Program-made: the position numbers and the translations under genes | Part shown: positions 17,815-26,126 of the stretch, one piece after another | How positions within the stretch are numbered: position 1 is the first letter of the stretch | Layout: each line of letters opens with the position of its first letter | Assembly: GCF_004571075.1 (NCBI RefSeq) | Contig: NZ_SPQP01000006.1 | Coordinates: forward strand, 62,001-126,000 | Reading direction: 5' to 3' | Source of the DNA: Blastococcus sp. TF02A-35 | GTDB lineage: Bacteria > Actinomycetota > Actinomycetes > Mycobacteriales > Geodermatophilaceae | DNA: 64,000 nt | Notes under the pieces: model-generated | Seen by the model: only the letters and a program-made list of their open reading frames with translations | Database searches by the model: none | What the model was told of the DNA's origin: nothing

Positions 17815-18912
17815 TCAGCCGGCGGCTCGGGTGGCCTCGGCCAGGGCGGCCCGCCGCTCCGCGGTGAGCTCGGTGGTCAGCGTCTCCAGCGTCTGCTGCC
17901 GGGCCCCGCCGCTCGACCCCTCCCCGACGTGGAGGACGAGCAGCGTCCCCCCGTCGGCGACCGCAGCCGTCTCCCAGGCCTCGGCCTCGTCGGCCACCAG
18001 CCACCAGTCGCCGCCCGCCCGTCCGCCGGTGGACGTCGGCACCGTGGCCGCGACCGCCGCCTGGTCGGCCCCGGGCGCGAGGTCGACGACGCTCAGCCGG
18101 ACGAGGGGGTCGTACTCGCCCGGCGCCTCCTCCACCTGGGCGAGCACGGTCCACCACCGGCTCATCGGGGCCGCGCGCGTCAGGTCGTCGAGCATCACGC
18201 CGAGGAAGGAGTGCACCTCGTCGACGGGCCGCTCGACCGCCCCCATCCTCGGGCTGAGGGAGGTGCCGGACAGTGACGGGACGTCCACCACGCGCAGCGG
18301 GCCGGCGTCCTCCGCGGCGATCCCGGGGCGCGTCTCCGACGCCGGCGGCCCGGCCACGAGGCCGAGGGTGACGGCGACGACGGCGACGCCGGTCGGGATG
18401 CCGGCACCGATCAGCCACGACCGGCGCGACGGCGTCCGGTGGCTCCGGCTGATGCCGTCGGGGTCCTCGCCCCGGCGCCGACGGCGGCGGTTGTCCCACC
18501 AGGACAGCACTCCCAGGGTCACGGCGATCACCGGCCACGAGAGGTAGGAGGTGAGGATCAGCGGCGCCACCGACTCCCCCGCCGCCGGCGCGGCCGCTCC
18601 GCTGCCCCTCCCGCCGATCGGCGCGAGCAGCCAGATGGTGGCGGTGAGGCCGGCGCACACGGCGGCGAGCGTGGGCGGGAAGCGCTTGTTCGGCGGTCGC
18701 CGCACACCCGCGACGAAGCACCCGACGACACCCGCCGTCAGCAGCACGCCGGCGGCGACCTGGGCCCACGCCGAGGGCAGGAGCAGCGCGAGCCCGCGGC
18801 CCATCCACGGCGTCATCAGCAGCGTGACGACGGCGGCGATGCCCAGGACCAGGGCGACGGTGCCGCGCCAGCCCAGCTGCCGGCCGGCCTCGTCCACGCG
18901 GCGGCGGGCCAT
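17815..18912 (-). CDS. Membrane protein of unknown function
   Basis: The 365-residue product has four hydrophobic segments in the first half (about residues 14-34, 40-60, 75-95 and 110-130), a basic stretch NRRRRRRGED, a fifth hydrophobic segment near 180, and then a hydrophilic domain of about 170 residues that should lie outside the cell. I recognise no family. The ATG at 18912 is supported by AGGAG; earlier in-frame starts only extend it with unlikely sequence. It borders the defence island. Confidence 0.7.
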   Translation of the reverse strand: MARRRVDEAGRQLGWRGTVALVLGIAAVVTLLMTPWMGRGLALLLPSAWAQVAAGVLLTAGVVGCFVAGVRRPPNKRFPPTLAAVCAGLTATIWLLAPIGGRGSGAAAPAAGESVAPLILTSYLSWPVIAVTLGVLSWWDNRRRRRRGEDPDGISRSHRTPSRRSWLIGAGIPTGVAVVAVTLGLVAGPPASETRPGIAAEDAGPLRVVDVPSLSGTSLSPRMGAVERPVDEVHSFLGVMLDDLTRAAPMSRWWTVLAQVEEAPGEYDPLVRLSVVDLAPGADQAAVAATVPTSTGGRAGGDWWLVADEAEAWETAAVADGGTLLVLHVGEGSSGGARQQTLETLTTELTAERRAALAEATRAAG

Positions 18913-18993
18913 GGGGGTGCTCCTGTTCGCAGGGGGTGAGGACCGCCGAATCATCACCGATGTCCGTGACGGCTGCGCAGCAGGCTGTGGACA

Positions 18994-19029
18994 CACGTCG
19001 GGCCCGGTCAGCCGACCGGGCCCGACGTG
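18994..19029. terminator. Perfect 16-bp hairpin at island edge
   Basis: The 16-bp stem (18994-19009 with 19014-19029) has a four-base loop. It lies 140 bases below the CHAT gene's stop on the minus strand and 81 bases above the next gene's start. It probably ends transcription coming out of the defence island. Confidence 0.72.
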
Positions 19030-19168
19030 GACAACAGGGGTGGGGTGTTAGATCCACGAACGGCGAGGTCCGGGCATCCGCTTCTACGAACGGCGCCGGC
19101 GGCTTGCACCCTTCAGCTCCGAAATCGGCACCCGTGGTGAGCGGACTCGCCCCACCACGCGTCGGAAG

Positions 19169-20311
19169 CTAGTCCGCTGGCGGAATGATCAGCGGTGTCG
19201 CCGCTGGGTCCACCGTGTCCTGTGCGCGGAGGACCGGCAGATCCGCGTCAGACATGCCGTCCATCTCCATCTGGATGCGCGCCGCCTCGTAGGCACTCCT
19301 GACGGACTGGCCGTCGGCGATGGCGGTGTAGAACCTCGCGGCGAAGGACATCGCGTCTGGGTCGCCGATCTCGTCGGACATGCCGATCGCCATCGGAACG
19401 ACGGTGAGCAGTTCGTCGAGGTGCCCAGTGGAGTGACAGGCGTTGAGGACGACCAGGACGGGAGGGTTGTCGACCGCTCCCATCGCGCGGGCGAACACCG
19501 ACTTCGTTATCACCTGGCCCAGGTTGTCACCGTCGGCCTCGGTGTCGAACACCAACACGTCTTCGTCAGCGTGCCCGGCAAAGTGGACCACATGGGGCTT
19601 GAAGCCGCTCATGCCGTCCAGAAGGTCGGCCCCAGTCGCGGCAAGCAGGGGCTCGATCTCCACGAGGTCTCGGAGCGTTGCCGCCTTGACCCCCTTCTTG
19701 ACCCTGCGGATCTCCTTGTCCACGCGCAGGTCCCCGTCGGAAGCGGCAGTCACATAGAGGATGCGAAGGCGCTCTACCTGCGGAGGGCGGATCTCTGCGA
19801 TTTGCTGCTGCAGTCGGCTCTCAGTCGCCGCCATCAGCGCCTGCGTCCGGGCTCGTTCTGCCTGCTGCTCTCGTTCCCTGGCTCGCCGCTCGGCCAACTG
19901 CAGCCGTTCGCGGGCGCGCTTCTCGTCAGCTTCTCGCTGCTTCTGCGCCCGCTGGTCGGCTAGCTGCCGCTGCTTCTGGACGCGCTGCTCATCGCTGCGC
20001 TGCTTGTCCAACGCCGTTGACAGTGCCCGGCTGAGGTCAGCTTCCTTCTTCGAGAACTGGGCGCTCTTGGTGCTGTAGCCCGCGGCTTTGGCTCCCAGCG
20101 TCAGCGCTTCCTTCTGCGCCGATTCGGCTTGCCGCAGGTAGGAACGTGCCATTGACTGCGAAGAGGCGCGGTCCGCCCTGGACCGGTACGAGGCCGCGTC
20201 CGCTTCCTTCTTTGCCTGCTTGACGCGTGCGTCTGCTGCTTGCTTGTCCGCCTCGGCGCGCTTCTTGACGGCCTCGTCGATCTGGCGGCGAATCTGCTCC
20301 AAACTGCTCAT
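19169..20311 (-). CDS. Coiled-coil CHAT (caspase-like) protease
   Basis: The first 175 of 380 residues are a long charged coiled coil (runs such as RAQKQREADEKRARERL). The rest is a CHAT protease domain of the caspase fold: a beta strand RLRILYVTAA, the catalytic His247 in HFAGHA, and Cys292 in LNACHS. Both catalytic residues are present. CHAT proteins are frequent effectors in bacterial conflict systems, where they cleave partner or host proteins on activation. It is the last gene of the lower-GC island, 114 bases below the preceding co-directional gene, and has its own strong ribosome site (GGGGGAGG). The target is unknown. Confidence 0.82.
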   Translation of the reverse strand: MSSLEQIRRQIDEAVKKRAEADKQAADARVKQAKKEADAASYRSRADRASSQSMARSYLRQAESAQKEALTLGAKAAGYSTKSAQFSKKEADLSRALSTALDKQRSDEQRVQKQRQLADQRAQKQREADEKRARERLQLAERRAREREQQAERARTQALMAATESRLQQQIAEIRPPQVERLRILYVTAASDGDLRVDKEIRRVKKGVKAATLRDLVEIEPLLAATGADLLDGMSGFKPHVVHFAGHADEDVLVFDTEADGDNLGQVITKSVFARAMGAVDNPPVLVVLNACHSTGHLDELLTVVPMAIGMSDEIGDPDAMSFAARFYTAIADGQSVRSAYEAARIQMEMDGMSDADLPVLRAQDTVDPAATPLIIPPAD

Positions 20312-20424
20312 CGTGGCCTCCCCCGCTCTGGCGCCAACCTTTGCTGGCGCTCACCGGGAGGCTACGAATGGGTACTGACAGTTCTCAGTCGACCGCCCGC
20401 CATCCAACAGCGCTACGACGGTAG

Positions 20425-21023
20425 TCAGAGCGCGGTGATTCCGTCGCGACGAGCATGCAGCACATCCAGGACCGGCGCTGCGGCGTCCCACAGCTGGCGG
20501 AAGGCCATCAGAACGTCCCGGATGAGCGCGGCCGGATCCAGCGGCGCGCCAGTCGGCGACTCAACGTAGCGCCAGAACGGGAACGTCCGACCGGACGACC
20601 CCTTGAGCTGTGCGCGCACCGGTCGCCTGGCCTCGCTGATCTGGCGACGGCGTTCCTCGTCAGCCGCGTCGGCGGGCAGACGCACGGCGACGTACGGCCA
20701 CTCATACGACCCCGGCGTGAGCAGACGAGCGCGTTCCCACTGGATGACGGCGCTGACGTCCGCAGCTCCATTGTGCTGCCAGGTCGAGCGGCGCAATCCC
20801 GCCCTCGGCCAGGAGCCCGAGTCCAGGTCGTTGGTCTCCAGCTCGGCGGCAAGTTCTTCGGCCAGCTCTTCCAGCTGCGCAGCGACCCCGACGAGGTGCT
20901 TGTCCAGAAGCTGGCGCCTTCTGCGCGTAGAGCAGCCCAGGTCTCGATGTCGTGCCGGTGGTCGAGGTAGAACCACGCCTTTGCGTCGGCATCTTCGCGC
21001 GTGACGGCGAGCGGGTCAGGCAC
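20425..21023 (-). pseudogene. Unknown helical protein, frameshifted as read
   Basis: The reading frame starts at GTG 21023 (VPDPLAVTREDADAKAWFYL) and is continued after about 20917 in another frame (LLDKHLVGVAAQLEEL) to the stop at 20425. One added base next to the GG at 20917-20918 restores a single 199-codon gene reading EGRQLLDKHL. The protein would have a helical glutamate-rich middle and a C-terminal part with RTFPFWRYVESP. I recognise no family. Its start overlaps the end of the nuclease gene by eight bases, so it is probably a partner of that protein. It could be intact if the missing base is a sequence error. Confidence 0.6.
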
Positions 21024-21698
21024 GGTGGTAGGCCTCCAGGGTGGCGATGTAGTCGTGGACTCCGGGAGCTGCCCCTGTCAACGAGGTGGCGGCCGCGCGG
21101 GCGATGTCGGGACCTGCTCCCAGGTGAGTGCTCGCCAGTGGCCGCGGCTCTCCACGGCGGTGATTGGCAGCCGCCGGCCGCGGGTGAGGAAGACGAAGCT
21201 GGGCGCCGGCTCGTCCCGCCAGTGCTCGTACAGGCGGTCCAGCTGACGCTCCTGCTCGACGGCGAAGGTCTTGGCCTCTACCACGATCGTCCAACTGTGG
21301 CCGTAGATGACGAGGTCGGCCCGGGTTTCCTCCCGCTGCTCCTCCAGCACCACCCGCACACCGGGGTCCGCGCCGGACCCGTCGAGCTCCAGGTGATCCA
21401 GCAGCCCGTCGAGCACAGAGGGACCGAGGCCGTGGTGGCCGTCGGGACGGAGCAACCAGGCCAATCCCGCGGTCACTGCCAGCTCCCGGTACTGCAAGTC
21501 CAGGGCAGCGAGGAGCGTCCGCGGGCCACCCCGCCAGCGGCCGCTCACCAGCAGGGCCTGCTGGGCGTCCCGCATGTCCGCCAGCCGTGGCTTCCACTGG
21601 GACACAAGCGCGCCGGCGCGAGACCGCTCCGCCGCAGCGACGTGCTGCCAGGCAGATGCTGTCTCCTCGTAGCGCTCCTGCCACCCGCGCAGCGCAAT
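21016..21698 (-). pseudogene. PD-(D/E)XK nuclease-family protein, frameshifted as read
   Basis: Most of the protein reads in one frame (SQWKPRLADMRDAQQALLVS to LTWEQVP) and contains the nuclease core: D in RADLVIYG and the E-x-K of VVEAKTF, as in PDDEXK_4-type nucleases. The last 30 residues (DIARAAATSL...ATLEAYHRA) are in another frame. One extra base at the CCC/GGG run at 21109-21111 joins them. Coding-like sequence (ALRGWQERYEETASAWQ) extends above the first GTG (21605) to an ATT at 21698 with AGGA nine bases before, so the start is uncertain. It follows the response-regulator gene and overlaps the next. Confidence 0.65.
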
Positions 21699-21774
21699 GC
21701 CAGCTGGTCCTGCCGGAACCGCCAGTGAGTCGCGTGAGGCGGATCACCGAGAGGCACAGCGCCTCCCCAATGCC

Positions 21775-22974
21775 TCACTGCTCGCGACCGCTGAGTAGTT
21801 CGCCAAGCTGATGCTGCGCTGATGTATCCCGCGAACCAGTGCTCAGATCCACATACTTCAGGCGGTCCGTCGTGCTCGTTTCACCATGACGGCTCTGCTG
21901 GAAGCCATCCACCACTCTCACGGTCCAGTCACCGGCCAGGGCACCGTCCGCCAGGACCAGCGGCCACATGTCTACATAGCCTCCGGCGGATCGCAGGTAC
22001 ACGCGGCCGGTGACCAGCGGAGTCGCGACATCCGCGCGCACCGGCGCCACGGACTGGGCTGCGCCAGCGAGAACTGCGAGGTCAACGCTGTAGGTGCTCC
22101 CCGTGAAAGCCATAGGTCCTGCGACCACCAATTCGAGAGGGGTGCTCGTCCGGGCGGTCAAGACGAACCAGTCCAGCCATCCGAGCACATCGGCCAGTGC
22201 CCCATCCCAGCCGCTGGCCGGGGCGCCGCCGCCATGCACCACATCGTTCCGGTGCTGTACGACGGCGTTCGCCTCGGTGACACATACGGCCTCGATCCAC
22301 CTGACCAGCACTCGGTCACGGAGCTGCGGAAGAAGACGACGGCAGATTTCCTGCCAAGTTCCAAAGCTCGGCCGCACCAGATGGGTGAGCACCGGCTGGT
22401 CGAGCGGCCCTTCGGTCCGTATGGCGGAGATGGCGGCGAGTGCACAAAATCGTGCAATCGCTTCAGCTGTCACAAGACTCGCCCGCAGTTGAGATTCCCG
22501 GTCAAGCGGCACCTGCATGCGCTGATACGGGAGAGCGATGGGGGTTGGAAGTTGATTGACGGCGAAGTCGACACGCGAACTTTGGCTCCGGGCGAGCACC
22601 TCTTGGATTCGCTCGGGGAGCTCGATGGCTGCCCTGTCTTTCATGACGAAGTCGTGCGCCAATCGCATCGCTTCGATCGTCTCAGACTGCCCACCCTCTC
22701 CAGACAGGACAAGCGTGTCGATGGCGAGACCACGCTCCGACAGCTCGCGGAGCAACCAGAGTCCTCCCCAGTCATCGGGCGGCATATGGAGGTCCACCAC
22801 GGCCAGGTCGAACGCTTCGGCGGAGAGTCGCGTCAGGGCGGCCTCGCCGTCGTCGGCGAATCTGCACTCGAAACTGCCCTTGGGTAGCAGCTTGGACAGG
22901 GTCACCGCCACATCTCTTTGGTCGTCGACGAAGAGAATGCGCGGGCGGCGGGGGCAGGGGCTAGCGGCGGACAT
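21775..22974 (-). CDS. Receiver-domain protein with C-terminal HEPN-like domain
   Basis: Residues 12-130 of 399 are a complete response-regulator receiver: acid pair D17-D18, phospho-acceptor D61 (VVDLHMP), S91 (VLSGEG) and K112. There is no DNA-binding output domain. Instead a helical region from about 165 carries HRNDVVHGG with R242 and H247, the Rx4H pattern of HEPN RNases, then an unassigned C-terminal region of about 120 residues. It starts four bases below the kinase stop, so it is the obvious phosphorylation partner. I infer an RNA-cutting or RNA-binding effector switched by phosphorylation. The HEPN call rests on the motif and helical context only. Confidence 0.75.
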   Translation of the reverse strand: MSAASPCPRRPRILFVDDQRDVAVTLSKLLPKGSFECRFADDGEAALTRLSAEAFDLAVVDLHMPPDDWGGLWLLRELSERGLAIDTLVLSGEGGQSETIEAMRLAHDFVMKDRAAIELPERIQEVLARSQSSRVDFAVNQLPTPIALPYQRMQVPLDRESQLRASLVTAEAIARFCALAAISAIRTEGPLDQPVLTHLVRPSFGTWQEICRRLLPQLRDRVLVRWIEAVCVTEANAVVQHRNDVVHGGGAPASGWDGALADVLGWLDWFVLTARTSTPLELVVAGPMAFTGSTYSVDLAVLAGAAQSVAPVRADVATPLVTGRVYLRSAGGYVDMWPLVLADGALAGDWTVRVVDGFQQSRHGETSTTDRLKYVDLSTGSRDTSAQHQLGELLSGREQ

Positions 22975-22977
22975 GTG

Positions 22978-25900
22978 CTACTTGTCTCGACTTTCGGCTT
23001 GGCCGTCTTCTGTCACGGTCGGCAGCGTCAAGAGCCAACCGGTTCCTTTCGCCCGCGGCGCAGGCTCAAGTTCACCACCGACACGACGGAGGGTCCGCCG
23101 GACCCCGAGGAGGCCCAGACCACTTCCTTCCCGCTTCCCGCTGGTGATCGCCCTCCCTGCTGCGAGCGCTTCGAGGACGGCGGCCGGGATACCGGCACCG
23201 GTGTCCGCAATCTCCAGCAGGACGACGTCGTCACCTGGCGAGGACGTGTAGTCGAAGGTGATCTCGCCGCCTGCAGCCATTGCCTGCTCGGCGTTCTTGA
23301 CCAGGTTGTCCAGCACCGCGCGGAGTGCACGCTCGTCGATCGCCACCACCGCAGGGGCCAGCGCGGGGGGAACAACGCGAATCTGTGTCGGTAGCCGCCG
23401 GATGAGGTCGCTGATATAGGCCTGCATAAAGGCAGCGAGTTCTGTGGTCCCTACGAGGTCGGCGGCCTCGTACAGCATGTCCGCGTCTCGCAGCCGCGAC
23501 GCGAGAGCGGCTGCTGCATCCATGTGCCGGCTGGCTGCGAGCTGCGCTTCCAGGCGTTCGGTCCGCGTGGGTGTATTTCGGTCGTACGCCAGCCGCGCAG
23601 CGGTCACCTCGTTCTTCAGGTCGTGGATGAGGCGCGCCAACTCAGCGTCGTAGTCATCAGCTGTCGGTTGGCCGTACGCGGCTCGCGTCAGCCAGTTTTC
23701 GTCGGCGTTGGGCGGCGACGTCTTCACGCTGAGCTGGATGGATCGTGCGTCGTGGGCGCCTACAAGCAGCGTGGGACAGGTCTCGCACAGGAGCCGCATC
23801 GTCAGGGTGTCCTTCACCTGGTCGAGCGGATGTCTCGCACAACTGACGGTCACTGAGACACCGGCCGCGGTCGTTCGGCCGTGCATCGACAGGCGAGGTT
23901 CAGGCTGTCCGGATAGGGCCGCGGCACACTCCTGCAGGGCCCTGAACAGGGCCGCCGCTGTGCGTGCATCGACCACAGCGCCATCCAGGGGGAGGTCGCG
24001 CTCGACCTGTAGCCGACGCCGATTGACCAGGAGCCAGTTCTCCAGGACCTGCGCAACCGGCTGATCCGCCCCGGCGGACATCCACACGCTCTGTGCCGCC
24101 GATAGCGCAACGAGTTGTTGCGTTGGCTCATCCCACGACGTAGCGGGCTCGTCGGCGTCGGCGGCTGCCGCTATCCAAGCCAGGAGTGCGGAGAGGACGT
24201 CCGTGAAGATCACCCGCTTCCGCGCGGTTTGCGAGACCTGACCGAAGTAGTCAGCCAGCGCGGCCTCAGCAACTGCATCGGGCCGCCAACCCGGACCGAT
24301 GACGTCGCACACGCCAGCGGCCCAACGACCGAACCCATGCCGATCGCCCTGCTGCACCATGCGCGCACCCAGTCGCCCGGCACGCTGCCAGCGCGGCCAG
24401 CGAGTCCGTGATGCTGCGAGCAGTTCAAGGTGCCGCACAAGGAGGAGGCGAGCGATCGTCGTGTCCGGCACACGCCCCGCGCCATCCGTCAAGATCTCCG
24501 CAGACGACCAGAAGTGTGCCGCCGCGATCTTGCGGGCAGCGGTCCGGGAAGCGCCGGCTCCCTCCACCGAGATCGGCTGTGCAAGGCCCCGCACGTTCAG
24601 CCGAACGCGGAAAGTGGAGTTGTGGTCCGGCCCCTCCCGCGAGCTGTCCTCCTCGACTTGAAAGTCGAGTTCGACAGAGAGCTCTTGCAGGCGGGTGACG
24701 GGGTCCACGAGGCTTGTGCTGCTCTGCGCACCCAGGAACTGGTGCACTTCGGCAGGGAGATGGCTCTCGAAGGTCGAATGGTCCGGCCACTGGATGTGGG
24801 ACGCGGCGAGCGTCGCCTGAACCATGTTGGCGATGATCTCGTCGGAGAGAGGTTGCCCTCGCAGTCCGGCGCTGAGTCGGACGAGCCTCCCGAGGCCAAG
24901 AGCCTCGAATATGGGTCGCAGAGCCGCGTCCGGGACGGTGAGCGCGACCGCGACATCGGGGTCGGGGTCGGTCGTCCGACTCAGCAGCACCGCCGCCCGC
25001 CGGCGCATCATCGCAGCGTTCAGAACAAAGCTCCCAAGGTTGGCGAGCATCGCGTTGCCGTCACGGTCGGTGTCTCCCTCACTGACGTTCTCGTACACCC
25101 AGGATCGGTGAATGAGGGCGCGGGCGAACGGCCCCGCATCGCGGCAGCCGAACCTGGCGGCGAGCGCGGCGTACCGCTCATCTACCAGCGGCCGCGCCGG
25201 TCGGCGCACGACCGGCTTCCCGCGCTTCGCCGGCGAACCCTGGTCCGCCAGGACGTGAGGCGCGTGTCGGGACAAGTAGTCGTGACACGCGAGTCGCTGC
25301 GCGTGCTTCTTCGAGCCGGCCTCCCCCCTTCCCGTTCGGCCGTCCTTTGTCGTGACTGTCACCGTGAAGACGGCGTCGTGGTCCGGGCCTGCCTGTGCGA
25401 CCTCGAATGCCGGTTTCAAACCTTGGGCATGCTGCTGAAAGAGCGACCGCACGTCCGCAGCTGTGGCTGAGGACATCGCGGCGTCGGCGTACAGCGTCTC
25501 TACAAACGTCCGTAAGCCGGCTCCCGCTACCACAAGAGACCACCAACCCACGACCTGCATGGCGACGGCATCGAACGTGCGAACGGTGGAACCGGACGCC
25601 ACCTTGTTGGCGGCCTGTGACGCCTCACCCCGACCAAGGTGAGCCCGGTTCTGAACTTGAAGGCTTTGCCCGAGACGTTCGCGGACCATGCGACCGACAC
25701 GATTCGCCTCTTCATCGCGTCGCTTCACGTCGAAGTTCGGAGCCGCCTTCGCTATGGCGCGTCGCAGTTCAACGTCGACTGCTGCTTTGCCGACGCTTTC
25801 TAGCAGCGACAGGCACACCGCACTCACATTTGGGAACTCGTCAGGACTTTCATAGAGACCGGATCGGTGCAGCGTCGCAACGGTCAGCCACTGGCGTTCC

Positions 25901-26025
25901 CTCGATTGAAGCTCCCCCAGTGCGTGCCCCATCGCTCGCTCCAGTTCTGCCCACGACATCACCTCACCGATGGCTTGCGGCAGAGCGACGAGCGGAGGTA
26001 GCGGAGATCCGGCCGGTCGGCTCAC
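22978..26025 (-). CDS. dsRNA-binding/pseudo-RNase III histidine kinase
   Basis: The 1015-residue protein has no TM segment. Read in order: RNase III-like domain 1 (about 45-185, HRS at 53-55); dsRBD1 (about 204-252, GPDH 213-216 and GSKKHAQRLA); RNase III-like domain 2 (about 285-410, LIHRS at 304-308); dsRBD2 (about 443-506, GPDH 465-468, SRTAARKIAAA); a helical linker; a DHp-like helix with H801 (HDLKN); and a HATPase domain (NLVKN 908-911, DTGAGIP 941-947, GSGLGLLG 968-975). In RNase III domain 2 the signature acids E, E, D are A325, A328 and S332, so it should not cut RNA. I infer a cytoplasmic dsRNA-sensing kinase. Its GTG overlaps the small ORF before it. Confidence 0.8.
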   Translation of the reverse strand: MSRPAGSPLPPLVALPQAIGEVMSWAELERAMGHALGELQSRERQWLTVATLHRSGLYESPDEFPNVSAVCLSLLESVGKAAVDVELRRAIAKAAPNFDVKRRDEEANRVGRMVRERLGQSLQVQNRAHLGRGEASQAANKVASGSTVRTFDAVAMQVVGWWSLVVAGAGLRTFVETLYADAAMSSATAADVRSLFQQHAQGLKPAFEVAQAGPDHDAVFTVTVTTKDGRTGRGEAGSKKHAQRLACHDYLSRHAPHVLADQGSPAKRGKPVVRRPARPLVDERYAALAARFGCRDAGPFARALIHRSWVYENVSEGDTDRDGNAMLANLGSFVLNAAMMRRRAAVLLSRTTDPDPDVAVALTVPDAALRPIFEALGLGRLVRLSAGLRGQPLSDEIIANMVQATLAASHIQWPDHSTFESHLPAEVHQFLGAQSSTSLVDPVTRLQELSVELDFQVEEDSSREGPDHNSTFRVRLNVRGLAQPISVEGAGASRTAARKIAAAHFWSSAEILTDGAGRVPDTTIARLLLVRHLELLAASRTRWPRWQRAGRLGARMVQQGDRHGFGRWAAGVCDVIGPGWRPDAVAEAALADYFGQVSQTARKRVIFTDVLSALLAWIAAAADADEPATSWDEPTQQLVALSAAQSVWMSAGADQPVAQVLENWLLVNRRRLQVERDLPLDGAVVDARTAAALFRALQECAAALSGQPEPRLSMHGRTTAAGVSVTVSCARHPLDQVKDTLTMRLLCETCPTLLVGAHDARSIQLSVKTSPPNADENWLTRAAYGQPTADDYDAELARLIHDLKNEVTAARLAYDRNTPTRTERLEAQLAASRHMDAAAALASRLRDADMLYEAADLVGTTELAAFMQAYISDLIRRLPTQIRVVPPALAPAVVAIDERALRAVLDNLVKNAEQAMAAGGEITFDYTSSPGDDVVLLEIADTGAGIPAAVLEALAAGRAITSGKREGSGLGLLGVRRTLRRVGGELEPAPRAKGTGWLLTLPTVTEDGQAESRDK

Positions 26026-26126
26026 GCGGCCACCTCAGCGGCCAACAGTTCAGCCTGCTGCATGACCAAGGCGGCGCCTTCCTGCTTGTTCGGTGGGCAG
26101 CAGTGCTTCGTCATCCGTGCCGTCAC
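26022..26126 (-). CDS. 34-residue small ORF linking hsdR and the kinase
   Basis: The GTG at 26126 overlaps the hsdR stop as GTGA, and its own TGA overlaps the kinase GTG in the same way, so it fits exactly between the two genes. It encodes a 34-residue peptide with a basic N-terminus, a CCPP motif and a C-terminal helix ending LLAAEVAA. An internal ATG at 26114 is an alternative start. The perfect fit argues that it is translated, at least as a coupling element. No family is recognised. Confidence 0.55.
   Translation of the reverse strand: MTARMTKHCCPPNKQEGAALVMQQAELLAAEVAA

Noticed and set aside
19052-19095. Short direct repeats ATCCACGAACGGCG and TTCTACGAACGGCG at the island's left border
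   Set aside because: They are only about 13 bases, imperfect, and not matched by a convincing copy at the right border, so they cannot be called att sites.
20331-20350. Small hairpin between the unknown protein and the CHAT gene as a terminator
   Set aside because: Only six base pairs with an eight-base loop, so it is too weak to claim.
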